From Eubacterium plexicaudatum ASF492 (GTDB taxonomy: Bacteria > Bacillota > Clostridia > Lachnospirales > Lachnospiraceae), in assembly GCF_000364225.2 (NCBI RefSeq), contig NZ_AQFT02000001.1, positions 3,181,501 to 3,245,500 on the forward strand: DNA of 64,000 nucleotides, read 5' to 3'. Below the pieces are notes generated by a model. The model saw only the letters and a program-made list of their open reading frames with translations. It ran no database searches and had not been told where the DNA came from. Numbering within the stretch: position 1 is the first letter of the stretch; each line of letters opens with the position of its first letter. The position numbers and the translations under genes were made by a program. Below are positions 56,451-64,000 of the stretch, piece after piece.

Positions 56451-58162
56451 ATGCCGGCTGATAATGAAGAATACACACGGCTGTTGGAAGAAATGGTGGA
56501 ACAGATGAAAGCGCATATACTGTCCCAGGATGCACGCATCCTGGAACAGGAACAGACGATCGCGGACCTGCGCTCCCTTGTGGATGACCTGCGTCTTTTG
56601 AAGGCCGGCCTGGAGGAGACGCTTGAAGAATTCAAGCGCCAGCTGTTCGGAACAAAAAGCGAAAAAACAAAAACCTCCCAGGCCGATGCCGCAGTGGAAA
56701 CAGAAGATCCAGCCTCAAAAACAACGGTAAAAGAACACACACGGGCAAAAAAGAAAAAACAACAAGGGATGAACGCTATGCAGACATCCCTGTCCGTGAT
56801 GTCGTTATACCTGTCCCGGACAAAGACCGCCGCTGTCCGTACTGCAATGCGGAAATGATGCCGCTCGGGCGTAAGGAAGTCCGCACAGAGCTGCGCATAA
56901 CCCCGGCAAAAGTGGAACGTGTCCGTTATATGCAGGAGGAGCTGATCTGTCCGGAATGCCGTAAGGACGGTGACGGGACGATCGTGCAGGCGCAAACGCC
57001 TGCGCCTTTGCTGCCGCACAGCCCGGCATCGCCGTCTGCTGTAGCATATGTCATGTTTGATAAAAGCTTTGCAAGTGTCCCATACTACCGCCAGGAAGCC
57101 TGCATGGCCCAGCTTGGCCTGAAACTGCCTCGTGAGACCATGGCGAACTGGTATATCAGATGCGCCCTGGAATATTTCCAGCCGGTATATGACCGTCTGC
57201 ATGGACTCCTCCTGCAGAGAGGGGTCATCCATGCGGATGAAACCACATGCCAGGTGCTGCGTGAAAAAGGGAGGGCCGCAGAATCCACTTCGTATATGTG
57301 GCTGTATTTAAGCGGAAGCGATGGCCTGCCGCCGATCGTGCTTTACGAATACCAGGCGGGGCGCAGCGGGGATTTTCCAAAGGCATTCCTGGATGGATTT
57401 TCCGGCATCGTACAGTGCGACGGGTACAGCGGCTATAACAAGGTAGAAGATGTAATACTCGCTGTGTGCTGCGCACACTGCCGCAGGAAGTTTTACGAAG
57501 TCCTCCCGACAGAGCGGCAGAAGCAGTTGAAACTGCTGGACATAAATTCAGAAACGGAAGTAAAAGACATCCCGCTTCCAGGCCCGGAACAAATGAAAAG
57601 CATAATCCCGGCTGAAATCGGGCTCATGTTCTTCAACAAGCTCTTTTTCATTGAAAAAGGGCTCAAAGGCATGGAACCGGACCTGCGGAAAGCAAAACGC
57701 CTGGAAAAGGAGCCGCCTGTCTGGGAAAAGTTCTGGGCATGGGTCGAAACACTAAAGCCGCTCGGCGGCAGCAAGCTGGAAAAAGCTGTCAATTACGCGA
57801 TAAACCACAGAGAAACGCTGCAGAGCTATCTGTTGGACGGCAGATGCGAATTGTCAAACAATGCAGCGGAGCGGCGTGCAAAATCTTATGCCATCGGAAG
57901 GAAAAATTCCCTGTTCCATACATCCGTTGCGGGTGCTAAAGCAGGTGCGCTTGTTTACAGCATGATAGAAACTGCAAAGGCCAATAAGTTAAATGTATTC
58001 CAGTATCTTTATATCCTGCTGCTGTATATGCCCGATCATAAAGATGATCCTGCTGCGGTTGAAATACTTCTTCCATGGAGCAGTTTTATCAAAGAACACT
58101 GTACAGGACTGATTGATGTTGAAACGATAACACCTGAAAACAAGCCTCAGCTGCCGCTATAA
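56451..58162 (+). CDS. tnpC: IS66 TnpC transposase, one-base deletion
   Basis: About 570 residues after restoring one A near 56755 (A6). N-terminal coiled coil (LEEMVEQMKAHILSQDARILEQEQTIADLR), QLFGTKSEK, zinc-binding CPYCNAEM and ICPECRKDG, then the DDE domain: ADETTCQVL, VQCDGYSGYNKV, LSNNAAERRAKSYAIGRKNSLF. GGAGG precedes the ATG. The broken copy would make only the first 135 residues. Confidence 0.85.
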
Positions 58163-58206
58163 ACTATTTTACACCTAAACATATCATCAGGGGAACGGTA
58201 GGTTGT

Positions 58207-58308
58207 TCATCGCTTACCTTCTGTCTTGTTAAACTTGCCCAAGTATGCAAGCATCCTTTTCATTCTCTTATCTTTGGCATATGCCTTGCAGAATTTCAAC
58301 ATCCACAT
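58207..58308 (-). pseudogene. Small ICE/plasmid gene truncated by the IS66 end
   Basis: Starts MWMLKFCKAYAKDKRMKRML with a perfect AAAGGAGGTG, and ends in GKFNKTEGKR stop, the last codons falling inside the IS66 inverted repeat. The gene is cut by the insertion. Basic short protein; function unknown. Confidence 0.55.
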
Positions 58309-58322
58309 ATTTTTCACCTCCT

Positions 58323-58505
58323 TTAGCGCCTGCCTGCCGGAACGCCTACCATAGTCAGTACAAGCCTCATAACAAGGGTTAGCAACAGCAGGAACAGTTT
58401 AGCTATCCCAAGCACCAGCTTCAATGCCACAAGCGCCGCCTGTAATATCCATTTCAATATGGTAAGCAATACCACTCCGGTCTTTCTTAAAACTATCCCT
58501 GCCAT
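58323..58505 (-). CDS. Small very hydrophobic protein of the ParM region
   Basis: 60 residues: MAGIVLRKTGVVLLTILKWI, a second Leu-rich helix, and a basic end GVPAGRR. Two membrane helices with few charged residues. GGAGG lies upstream. It lies between the truncated gene and parR-like gene in a co-directional run. Function unknown. Confidence 0.55.
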   Translation of the reverse strand: MAGIVLRKTGVVLLTILKWILQAALVALKLVLGIAKLFLLLLTLVMRLVLTMVGVPAGRR

Positions 58506-58517
58506 AAATCATTCCTC

Positions 58518-58951
58518 CTATCCCCAGTCGTCAACCAGTTCCATCATGGTTGGATCATCTGTTTCCTTTGTATTGTCAGTTGGTTCCCCTGCTGTAATAT
58601 CCATGCTGTTCCTGCCCGTGGCTCCTCCACCACCCTTACCGTCCCGGCTCCAAGAGCCGCCCCAAGCAGCATGATAATCTCGTTCTTAACTTCGTTTTTC
58701 AACTCCGCCCGTATGCCGTCCAGATCATCCCTTGTAATGTACCCTGCATTTTTCTTCTGTTCCACTGCATCTTCCACAAGGTTTTCATCATTCATGCTAT
58801 TGATATAGAAATCTACTGCATCAACTATGAACTGGTTCACGGATTTGTGTATTTTCTTATTCAGCTTTGAAAGAACCCTGTGTACCCTGCAATGCTGTTC
58901 ATTATCAAGATTGATCCGGACATTGTGATAACAAATATTTGGTTTTGCCAT
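58518..58951 (-). CDS. ParR/StbB-like partner of ParM, one-base deletion
   Basis: About 144 residues after repair. MAKPNICYHNVRINLDNEQH, RVHRVLSKLNKKIHKSVNQFIVDAVDFYI forms a ribbon-helix-helix-like DNA-binding unit. An acidic end ETDDPTMMELVDDWG appears once a missing G near 58668 (G4) is restored; without it the frame runs to a different end at 58544. It sits 12 bases after parM and would link centromere DNA to the filament. GGAG precedes the start. Confidence 0.6.
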
Positions 58952-58962
58952 ATGCCCCACTC

Positions 58963-59886
58963 CTATCCTATCTGGTTACGGTGTTTTGCAAGGAAAATCC
59001 TGCCAAGCTGTTCATACCCTTTTGCATTTGCCTTGATGTCCTCAATGTACCGGATATTCCCGCCATCGTGCGAACCGAACAGCCTCATGACCGCCGCCCC
59101 GCCGCCTACAAATACAATCGGTATCACATCGAGGTTGTAACCGTGTTCTTTCAGGGTATTGTAGACTTTCTGTGCGAAATCCCGCAGGCAGTCCTTTACA
59201 ATGCTCATGTACTTATCCGGCAGCGACGCTTCTCCGGTTGCCATGACCTGCTGTATCACGTTTTCCTCAAGTTCCTGCCCGATCTGCCTGTTACACTCTT
59301 CATTGATTGTCCTCATGCAGCGGATAAGCCCCTGCTGGCTTGTGATGCACTCTTCCTCATTCGGCTTTCCGTTCTGTATCGGCATGATGTCAATGGTCCA
59401 GCTCCCTATATCTACCACAACCACACGCTCCGGCAGGGCTTTCAACTGCTCTGCAACCGCCGCATAACATTGTGGGAACACAGACACCCTTGCTATCCTT
59501 GCCATATACTTTTCTTTTTCAAAAAGGAAACTGACTTCTTTCTTCTTTGACAGGTAATCAATGAAGTCCTGCTTCTCTGCGCCGAACCTTGTCAGCGGAA
59601 GTCCTACCGATAAAAGGACATCTGCATTTCTCATTCCCCGCCTGTTCAATTCTTTAGCGACTGCCGCAAGGGTAAGCAGATAGAAGTTGTCGTTCTCAAC
59701 TTTTGTGTCCCTGACCTCAAGACGTTTCCCGCCTACCTTGTAATACTTTCCGTCCAGTTCCACCACATCATTATAAAATGCAGGCTCTGTTGTGATTTCC
59801 TTTACCCCTGTCGTAAAAATCTGTGTGGCTGTTTTCATGTTCGACCAGCCATGATCGATCCCGATTACTTCAATATGTTTTTCCAT
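58963..59886 (-). CDS. parM: ParM/StbA-family plasmid segregation actin
   Basis: 307 residues of the actin-like fold: VIGIDHGWSNMKTATQIF (phosphate 1), LLSVGLPLTRFG, RVVVVDIGSWTIDIMPIQNG (phosphate 2) and VPIVFVGGGAAVMRLFG (adenosine). GGAGG precedes the ATG. ParM forms filaments that separate plasmid copies; relatives occur on large conjugative elements of gut Firmicutes. Here it is a stranded piece between IS66 and another insertion sequence. Confidence 0.8.
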   Translation of the reverse strand: MEKHIEVIGIDHGWSNMKTATQIFTTGVKEITTEPAFYNDVVELDGKYYKVGGKRLEVRDTKVENDNFYLLTLAAVAKELNRRGMRNADVLLSVGLPLTRFGAEKQDFIDYLSKKKEVSFLFEKEKYMARIARVSVFPQCYAAVAEQLKALPERVVVVDIGSWTIDIMPIQNGKPNEEECITSQQGLIRCMRTINEECNRQIGQELEENVIQQVMATGEASLPDKYMSIVKDCLRDFAQKVYNTLKEHGYNLDVIPIVFVGGGAAVMRLFGSHDGGNIRYIEDIKANAKGYEQLGRIFLAKHRNQIG

Positions 59887-59911
59887 TCCGTTCTTCCTCC
59901 ATATTCTTTTC

Positions 59912-59957
59912 AGAGCGGTCTCGGAAACTCTTTAAGCCCGAATTTCCGCTCTTTTTT
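59912..59957 (+). terminator. Hairpin with T-run upstream of parM
   Basis: AGAGCGG and CCGCTCT followed by TTTTTT on the plus strand, with a 27-base loop. The gene it would serve on the plus strand is not present. Confidence 0.4.
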
Positions 59958-60047
59958 CATGTTCTTCTTTTTTGCTTTCCTCCATATCCTGGAAAACATT
60001 TTTGTTAAATTTTCAAAAAAGTATTGACATATAAGTCAAAATGTGCG

Positions 60048-60086
60048 GCGCGTTTGGTGACCATATACGCCAGTCACCAAACGCGC
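60048..60086. repeat. Perfect 14-bp hairpin near the left end of the insertion sequence
   Basis: GCGCGTTTGGTGAC and its exact complement, 11-base loop, about 70 bases before the transposase start. It may be a terminator-like block against read-through or a transposase site. The rest of 59958-60154 holds no gene. Confidence 0.6.
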
Positions 60087-60154
60087 CCCTTGTAGTTAAG
60101 AAGCGTCTGTGCCACACGCACAGCATTAAACTAAACTACTAGGAGGTGCACTTT

Positions 60155-61627
60155 ATGATCAAGTACTGGCAGCCCATGCAAGATTACAAGTACTTTCTCA
60201 ACGAATCCAAAGTCCATTTCGATTCCTCTGAAAGAGTCCGGCTCCATACGGAGCTTTGGAAACCATGGCAGAAACTCCGCCTTTTCGATACCGATAAGGC
60301 CATGGAGTTCCTTCTGCCCTTTTACTCCAACACTGGCAGGCCCGCTAAGAACCAGCCACAAATCTTAAGGTCTTTTATCCTTTTCTTTCTTCTATTTTCA
60401 GAAGGTTTGGCCAAGCTATCCCTTACCCTTTGGGTCGACAGGCTCAAACATGACCGCCTCCTTGCCGCTCTCATCGGCTGCACTACGGATTCCCTGCCGC
60501 CCCTCGGTTCTTATTTTGACTTCATGGACAGGCTCTGGGCTGCAACGCCAACGGACTTATATGCGCGGGACAAACTGCTCCCGGCTTCCTGGAACACCAA
60601 AAAGCCGGATAAGCCCAAAGGCAAAAAACAGAAAGCACAGGAGGCAAAGCCCAAAATCACAGAATCTATCGAAAAACGGCTCATGAGCGGGAAGGATATC
60701 CCTTTTAACTTTGAAGGGCGGCTGCAGCGCTTCTTCTATCACGTGGCTGTCCTGCCTTCCATGGAATCCGGCCTCATACCAAGGGAACACCTTACGGTTT
60801 CCGGAGACGGCACCACCGTGCATACCCATGCCTGCCCACGCGGGCACCACAGAGTTGGCGCACCGGAAAACCTGCGGCATTTCCCCGACCCCGATGCTTC
60901 CTGGGGCTGGGACAGCGACCTGGAAAAATATTACTTCGGCTACACTTTGTTCCAATTATCCTGCTATAACAGTGAACTCAGGACAGATCTCCCCCTGCTT
61001 CTGCGTTTTACCAGTGCAAAGCGTCATGATTCGGTCAATTTCCTTGTCGCTTTCCATGAACTGGAAAAACATATGCCGGCTGTTTCCACCTCGAATATGT
61101 GCCTGGATTCTGCAATGGACAATTACCCCACCTACCGGATCCTTAAAAACAGGGGAATACGGGCCTTCATCGACCTGAACGACAAATGCGGCCGGCCAAA
61201 AACAATTCCTGATACCATCACCATTGACAAAGATGGAACGCCCTTATGTCAGGAAAAACTGCGCATGAAGCCTAACGGTTATGACAGATCCAGCGGTTAC
61301 CTCATGTGGCGCTGCCCCTATGGGAAAGATCACTGTTCCAAATGTAAAAACTCCTGCACCGATTCCAAATATGGGAGAGTCGTCAAGACCCGGCCCGAAT
61401 GGGATATCCGGCTTTACACCGACGTCCCCCGCGGCACAGATGCTTATAAGAAGATTTATAATCAACGCACCGCCACGGAACGTATCAACAACCGCATCCT
61501 CAATGATTACGGACTGCACCGTATGTTCATACACACAAAGGAGCATTATTCTTTCATGACAACCATGATTGGAATCTGCATCCATCTGGATGCCCGCTAT
61601 AAACAGCAGGTGCAGGCAGTGGCATAA
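60155..61627 (+). CDS. DDE transposase of an IS4/IS1182-like insertion sequence
   Basis: 490 residues from MIKYWQPMQDYKYFL with AGGAGG eight bases upstream. DDE residues are probably in LTVSGDGTTVHTHA (D), MCLDSAMDNYPTY (D) and TATERINNRILNDYGL (E). Zinc-like Cys are in CPYGKDHCSKCKNSC. I cannot assign the exact family or the element's ends. Intact; opposite in direction to the neighbouring genes. Confidence 0.75.
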   Translation: MIKYWQPMQDYKYFLNESKVHFDSSERVRLHTELWKPWQKLRLFDTDKAMEFLLPFYSNTGRPAKNQPQILRSFILFFLLFSEGLAKLSLTLWVDRLKHDRLLAALIGCTTDSLPPLGSYFDFMDRLWAATPTDLYARDKLLPASWNTKKPDKPKGKKQKAQEAKPKITESIEKRLMSGKDIPFNFEGRLQRFFYHVAVLPSMESGLIPREHLTVSGDGTTVHTHACPRGHHRVGAPENLRHFPDPDASWGWDSDLEKYYFGYTLFQLSCYNSELRTDLPLLLRFTSAKRHDSVNFLVAFHELEKHMPAVSTSNMCLDSAMDNYPTYRILKNRGIRAFIDLNDKCGRPKTIPDTITIDKDGTPLCQEKLRMKPNGYDRSSGYLMWRCPYGKDHCSKCKNSCTDSKYGRVVKTRPEWDIRLYTDVPRGTDAYKKIYNQRTATERINNRILNDYGLHRMFIHTKEHYSFMTTMIGICIHLDARYKQQVQAVA

Positions 61628-61752
61628 ACCAAGTTTCCTGCTTTTGGATTCTTTCAAGCCTGTTTTTCGACAGGTTTTAAAGTCATGCACATTTTTATTC
61701 TTTATGCTCTCTGGACTGCTCAAGCCCCATAATCATCCATCCCTTATCCCTC

Positions 61753-62760
61753 TCATTTCTGAAAATCAACCTTTTCCTGCTTATTCTCTATTGAGTTTCC
61801 GAGAGTGCTCCCTTCAAAAAAAGCGATCGCACCAGCATCCGAGATATGTTCTTCTGTTAAAATACCGCCTGTTGTTTCATTAAATACAAGGTCATATCCT
61901 TCCTGGCTCATGCCTCCAACCATCTCTGCACCAGCCTTCGTACCACAAAGCGTTGTTGCAGCTTCTCTGGAATCTTTTACATTCAGTGCCCATGCCGATT
62001 CTAAGAAGATCGTCGCCCCGTTTTCCATTTTTACAAATCCAAATGCAGAATCTTCTACTTCAAAAGTCTTAGGATCCCAAGGCCCAAACATATTTCCTTC
62101 GGTTGCTTCCGGCAGATGTCCCAGCTTTTCAAAAACAGATCCCATAACGCTTACCGGTTTGTAATTGTCCATACACCACAATGTAATATCCAGCGCATGT
62201 GTTCCGATATCGATCAATGGACCGCCGCCCTGCTTGGATTTATCCGGAAATACACCCCAGGTCGGCACTGCTCTTCTGCGGACTGCGTGAGCTTTTGCAA
62301 AATACACCTCACCAAGCTTGCCCTCGTCACAGGCACGTTTTAACGCCTGTGCATCGGTACGGAAACGGTTCTGATAGCCAATCGTAAATTTCTTGCCGGA
62401 CTTTTTCCATGCATCCATCATCTTCTGTGCATCTTCTGTTGTTGCAGCCATCGGCTTTTCACAAAGCACATGCTTGCCTGCTTCAAAAGCAGCTACTGTG
62501 ATTGGACAGTGTGCCACATTTGGCGTACATACATGTACTACATCAATTTCCGCATCTTTCAGCAATTCCTTATAATCCTCATATACTTTTGCACCTTCTG
62601 CACCAAATTCCTTTGCTGCTTTTTCTGCCCTGTCCACCAGGATGTCGCAAAATGCAACGATATCACATTTATCTGCCTGAGACTTTAAAGCTGGGAAATG
62701 CTTCTGATTTGCAATTCCTCCGCATCCAATTACTGCTATCTGTAATTTGCCGTTTTTCAT
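61753..62760 (-). pseudogene. Gfo/Idh/MocA oxidoreductase, DgpA-like, C-terminally truncated
   Basis: 335 codons. N-terminal Rossmann fold (QIAVIGCGGIANQKHFPAL), VVHVCTPNVAHCPI, then CEKPMA (catalytic Lys) and a beta-sheet domain (GGPLIDIGTHALDITLWCM with the His). Family members usually run 360-390; this one loses sense after GAIAFFEG near 61800 and ends in an unrelated NSIENKQEKVDFQK. It lies downstream of the DgpB/DgpC-like genes. In puerarin-degrading gut bacteria DgpA, a Gfo/Idh enzyme, oxidises the sugar C3 before DgpBC breaks the C-C bond. GGAGAG precedes the ATG. Confidence 0.7.
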
Positions 62761-62865
62761 AATAGATTTCTCTCCTTTAATTTTCTTTGCTTGTTTTTCT
62801 TTCTTTTTGATAGTACTAATATACCTTTTTATAAATGATCCGGCATCTTTTCCGTTTTGGATTTT

Positions 62866-62946
62866 TTGTTATCTGTTGCAATGTATATTTTTTTATTCCG
62901 GTACTGCAACTATGGTTCCTCTTTTGTTGCAATAATCAGATAACAA
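62866..62946. promoter_or_regulatory. Long inverted repeat upstream of the oxidoreductase gene
   Basis: TTGTTATCTGTTGCAA (62866-62881) and TTGCAATAATCAGATAACAA (62927-62946) are complementary with a short offset. Neither strand shows a following T-run, so an operator is more likely than a terminator. 62761-63032 holds no gene. Confidence 0.45.
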
Positions 62947-63032
62947 ACTACTTCCTCAAATATCATCCCATCATAAATTTCAGTTAACAATCCAAACTTC
63001 ATCATCTTAATCATTCCTTTCCCATATTGGCA

Positions 63033-63473
63033 TTAAACAATCAGCAAATGCCGTTGATTTACATGATGCCCAAATTCCGGCATAAAGATAAAACTCTCTT
63101 CATCCGGATTCAGATGATCCTGGACAATCGGTGGCATATAAGAAGATGTAAAACAGAATCCATAGGTAAGATCGTGATATCCCTGTGAAAGGCCGCCTTC
63201 TTTCTTTACCTTCAAAACCGCAGGCTTCGTAACTGCCCAATGCGTTTTATAATCAGATTTCATCTCTTCATACGTAAAATCCTCACCATTGATATTCCAG
63301 ATAATGTTTTCTTTTTCGTACTTTTCCCCATCCACATAGAGCGTTCCCGGCCTTAACTGACTTAAAAAAATACCACGGTAATAAGGAAGCCGGACTTTAA
63401 ACCGGAAACCTGTCACGTTTCCGTCTTCTTTTATATTTCTGAATCCAACTGACTGTATTACTTCTTTTTCCAT
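63033..63473 (-). CDS. C-glycoside deglycosidase beta subunit (DgpB/DUF6379-like)
   Basis: 146 residues, beta-sandwich. VIQSVGFRNIKEDGNVTGFRFKVRLPYYRGIFLSQL, then YVDGEKYEKENIIWNINGEDF and the end HDLTYGFCFTSSYMPPIVQDHL fit DUF6379/DgpB proteins. In the known enzymes this small subunit pairs with a TIM-barrel subunit to cleave the C-C bond of 3-oxo C-glycosides such as 3-oxo-puerarin. GGAGG precedes the ATG; it follows the DgpC-like gene after 14 bases. Confidence 0.7.
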   Translation of the reverse strand: MEKEVIQSVGFRNIKEDGNVTGFRFKVRLPYYRGIFLSQLRPGTLYVDGEKYEKENIIWNINGEDFTYEEMKSDYKTHWAVTKPAVLKVKKEGGLSQGYHDLTYGFCFTSSYMPPIVQDHLNPDEESFIFMPEFGHHVNQRHLLIV

Positions 63474-63487
63474 TCCTGCAAACCTCC

Positions 63488-64000
63488 TTAATCTCCAATA
63501 TAATTTTTCAGCATGATATGCTGTTTTCTTAATGTCTGCCCAACTTCATATCCAGGATCATATTTATCCGCACCCTCATATTCACTCAGCAGATAGCCAT
63601 CCCAGTTATGATCTTTCAATACCTGAATAATCTCTTTGTACGGAATCGTAGTCTCTTCAAAATCATCACTCATATGGATGAATTTTGCATGACAGCAATA
63701 AATATATGGAAGCAGTGGAATCAAATCTTCCGGCACATTCGCCGTATAATGCGGATCTTTATATTCATTTTCTCCAAACTCAGTCCGAAATACGCTGAAA
63801 TCAATGTTCAGGCCAAAATTTTTCGTACCGGTCTCTTTGATAAAATCTACAAAATCCGCCACCATCTGTCCTTTTAAATTCGTTGGGGTATGGATTTCCG
63901 GACACATTTTAATTCCCAGCTTTTCCGCTAACGGGAGCGCCATTTTTATAATCTCTCTCCAGTTTTTTACCGGTGCAAGATCATCGGTGATCACTGGCAT
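63488..64000 (-). CDS. Sugar phosphate isomerase/epimerase-type TIM barrel (DgpC-like), 5' part outside window
   Basis: At least 170 residues of the C-terminal half: [17 protein letters not shown] (metal-binding Glu/His), [15 protein letters not shown] (Asp), [16 protein letters not shown] (His), [13 protein letters not shown] (Glu). These are the metal ligands of the AP-endonuclease-2-like barrel used by the DgpC subunit. The frame is open at base 64000, so the gene continues upstream. It heads the visible operon with the DgpB-like gene. Confidence 0.7.
   Translation of the reverse strand: MPVITDDLAPVKNWREIIKMALPLAEKLGIKMCPEIHTPTNLKGQMVADFVDFIKETGTKNFGLNIDFSVFRTEFGENEYKDPHYTANVPEDLIPLLPYIYCCHAKFIHMSDDFEETTIPYKEIIQVLKDHNWDGYLLSEYEGADKYDPGYEVGQTLRKQHIMLKNYIGD

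Larger units (their letters stand above)
51702..58217 (+). mobile_element. IS66-family element, split by a nested transposon
   Basis: Inverted ends GTAAGCGATGAATAACCTGC (51702) and, on the other strand, GTAAGCGATGAACAACCTAC (58217) bracket tnpA-tnpB-tnpC. Without the nested 3.56-kb transposon (and one target copy) the element is about 2.95 kb, normal for IS66. The 8 bases outside each end differ (GGTATTTC and CTTCTGTC), so there is no target duplication. 56164-56450 is non-coding. Confidence 0.75.

Noticed and set aside
60001..61800. Exact ends and family of the insertion sequence at 60-61.7 kb
   Set aside because: ATGTGC occurs near both sides but I could not define convincing inverted repeats or a target duplication.
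1..64000. CRISPR arrays, rRNA and tRNA genes
   Set aside because: No regularly spaced repeats and no rRNA- or tRNA-like sequences were seen on either strand.

Overview
The window comes from a Gram-positive, spore-forming anaerobe of the Clostridia, most likely a gut Lachnospiraceae. Evidence: a GerA-type germinant receptor operon, a Bce-type peptide-resistance module, small proteins typical of that family, strong AGGAGG ribosome binding sites, and a 3' end resembling the C-glycoside deglycosidase genes of gut Lachnospiraceae. Assignments rest on reading protein motifs; no database was searched.

Layout. 0-23.6 kb is ordinary chromosome, almost all on the minus strand: asnS (partial), a trigger-factor-like lipoprotein, a YwiB-like protein, the gerABC germination operon, a metallophosphatase, a cytosolic ParB-like/BMP fusion, a heterodimeric ABC exporter, thrH, a class A penicillin-binding protein, nfo, small unknown proteins and a complete bceRSAB module. 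23.8-30.9 kb is a graveyard of mobile DNA: a 1-kb tyrosine-recombinase cassette with inverted ends, a 117-bp inverted-repeat element, a solo transposon end, fragments of a response regulator, an integrase and an acetyltransferase, and an IS1380 element inside an unknown gene. 30.9-48.3 kb is a metabolic block: urease (ureABC-I-EFGD) with a CsoR/InrS-like metal sensor, an IS110 element just upstream of ureA, an AraC regulator, a nickel/cobalt ECF importer (nikMN-Q-O), then a six-gene operon with its own promoter and terminator: circularly permuted ATP-grasp, alpha-E, transglutaminase, two M14/aspartoacylase-like proteins and a class I glutamine amidotransferase. The block ends abruptly at a 20-codon carA stump next to purF, and purF is cut by a second IS1380. 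51.7-61.7 kb is nested mobile DNA: an IS66 element split by a 3.56-kb Mu/Tn7-like transposon (DUF6431-like zinc/HTH protein, DDE transposase, TniB/ExeA-like ATPase, small protein; TGT...ACA ends, 7-bp target duplication), then a ParM/ParR plasmid or ICE remnant and another DDE insertion sequence. 61.7-64 kb holds a truncated Gfo/Idh oxidoreductase and the DgpB- and DgpC-like subunits of a C-glycoside deglycosidase.

How parts work together: NikMNQO would import the nickel that UreE/UreG/UreF/UreD load into urease; the UreI-like channel would admit urea and the CsoR/InrS-like protein would report metal status. The ATP-grasp operon probably makes and trims a peptide or amide not yet defined.

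Quality warning: at least 13 single-base deletions, mostly in mononucleotide runs, split ten otherwise normal genes. They are better explained by homopolymer under-calling in the assembly than by real decay. I merged the pieces into single features and describe each break.
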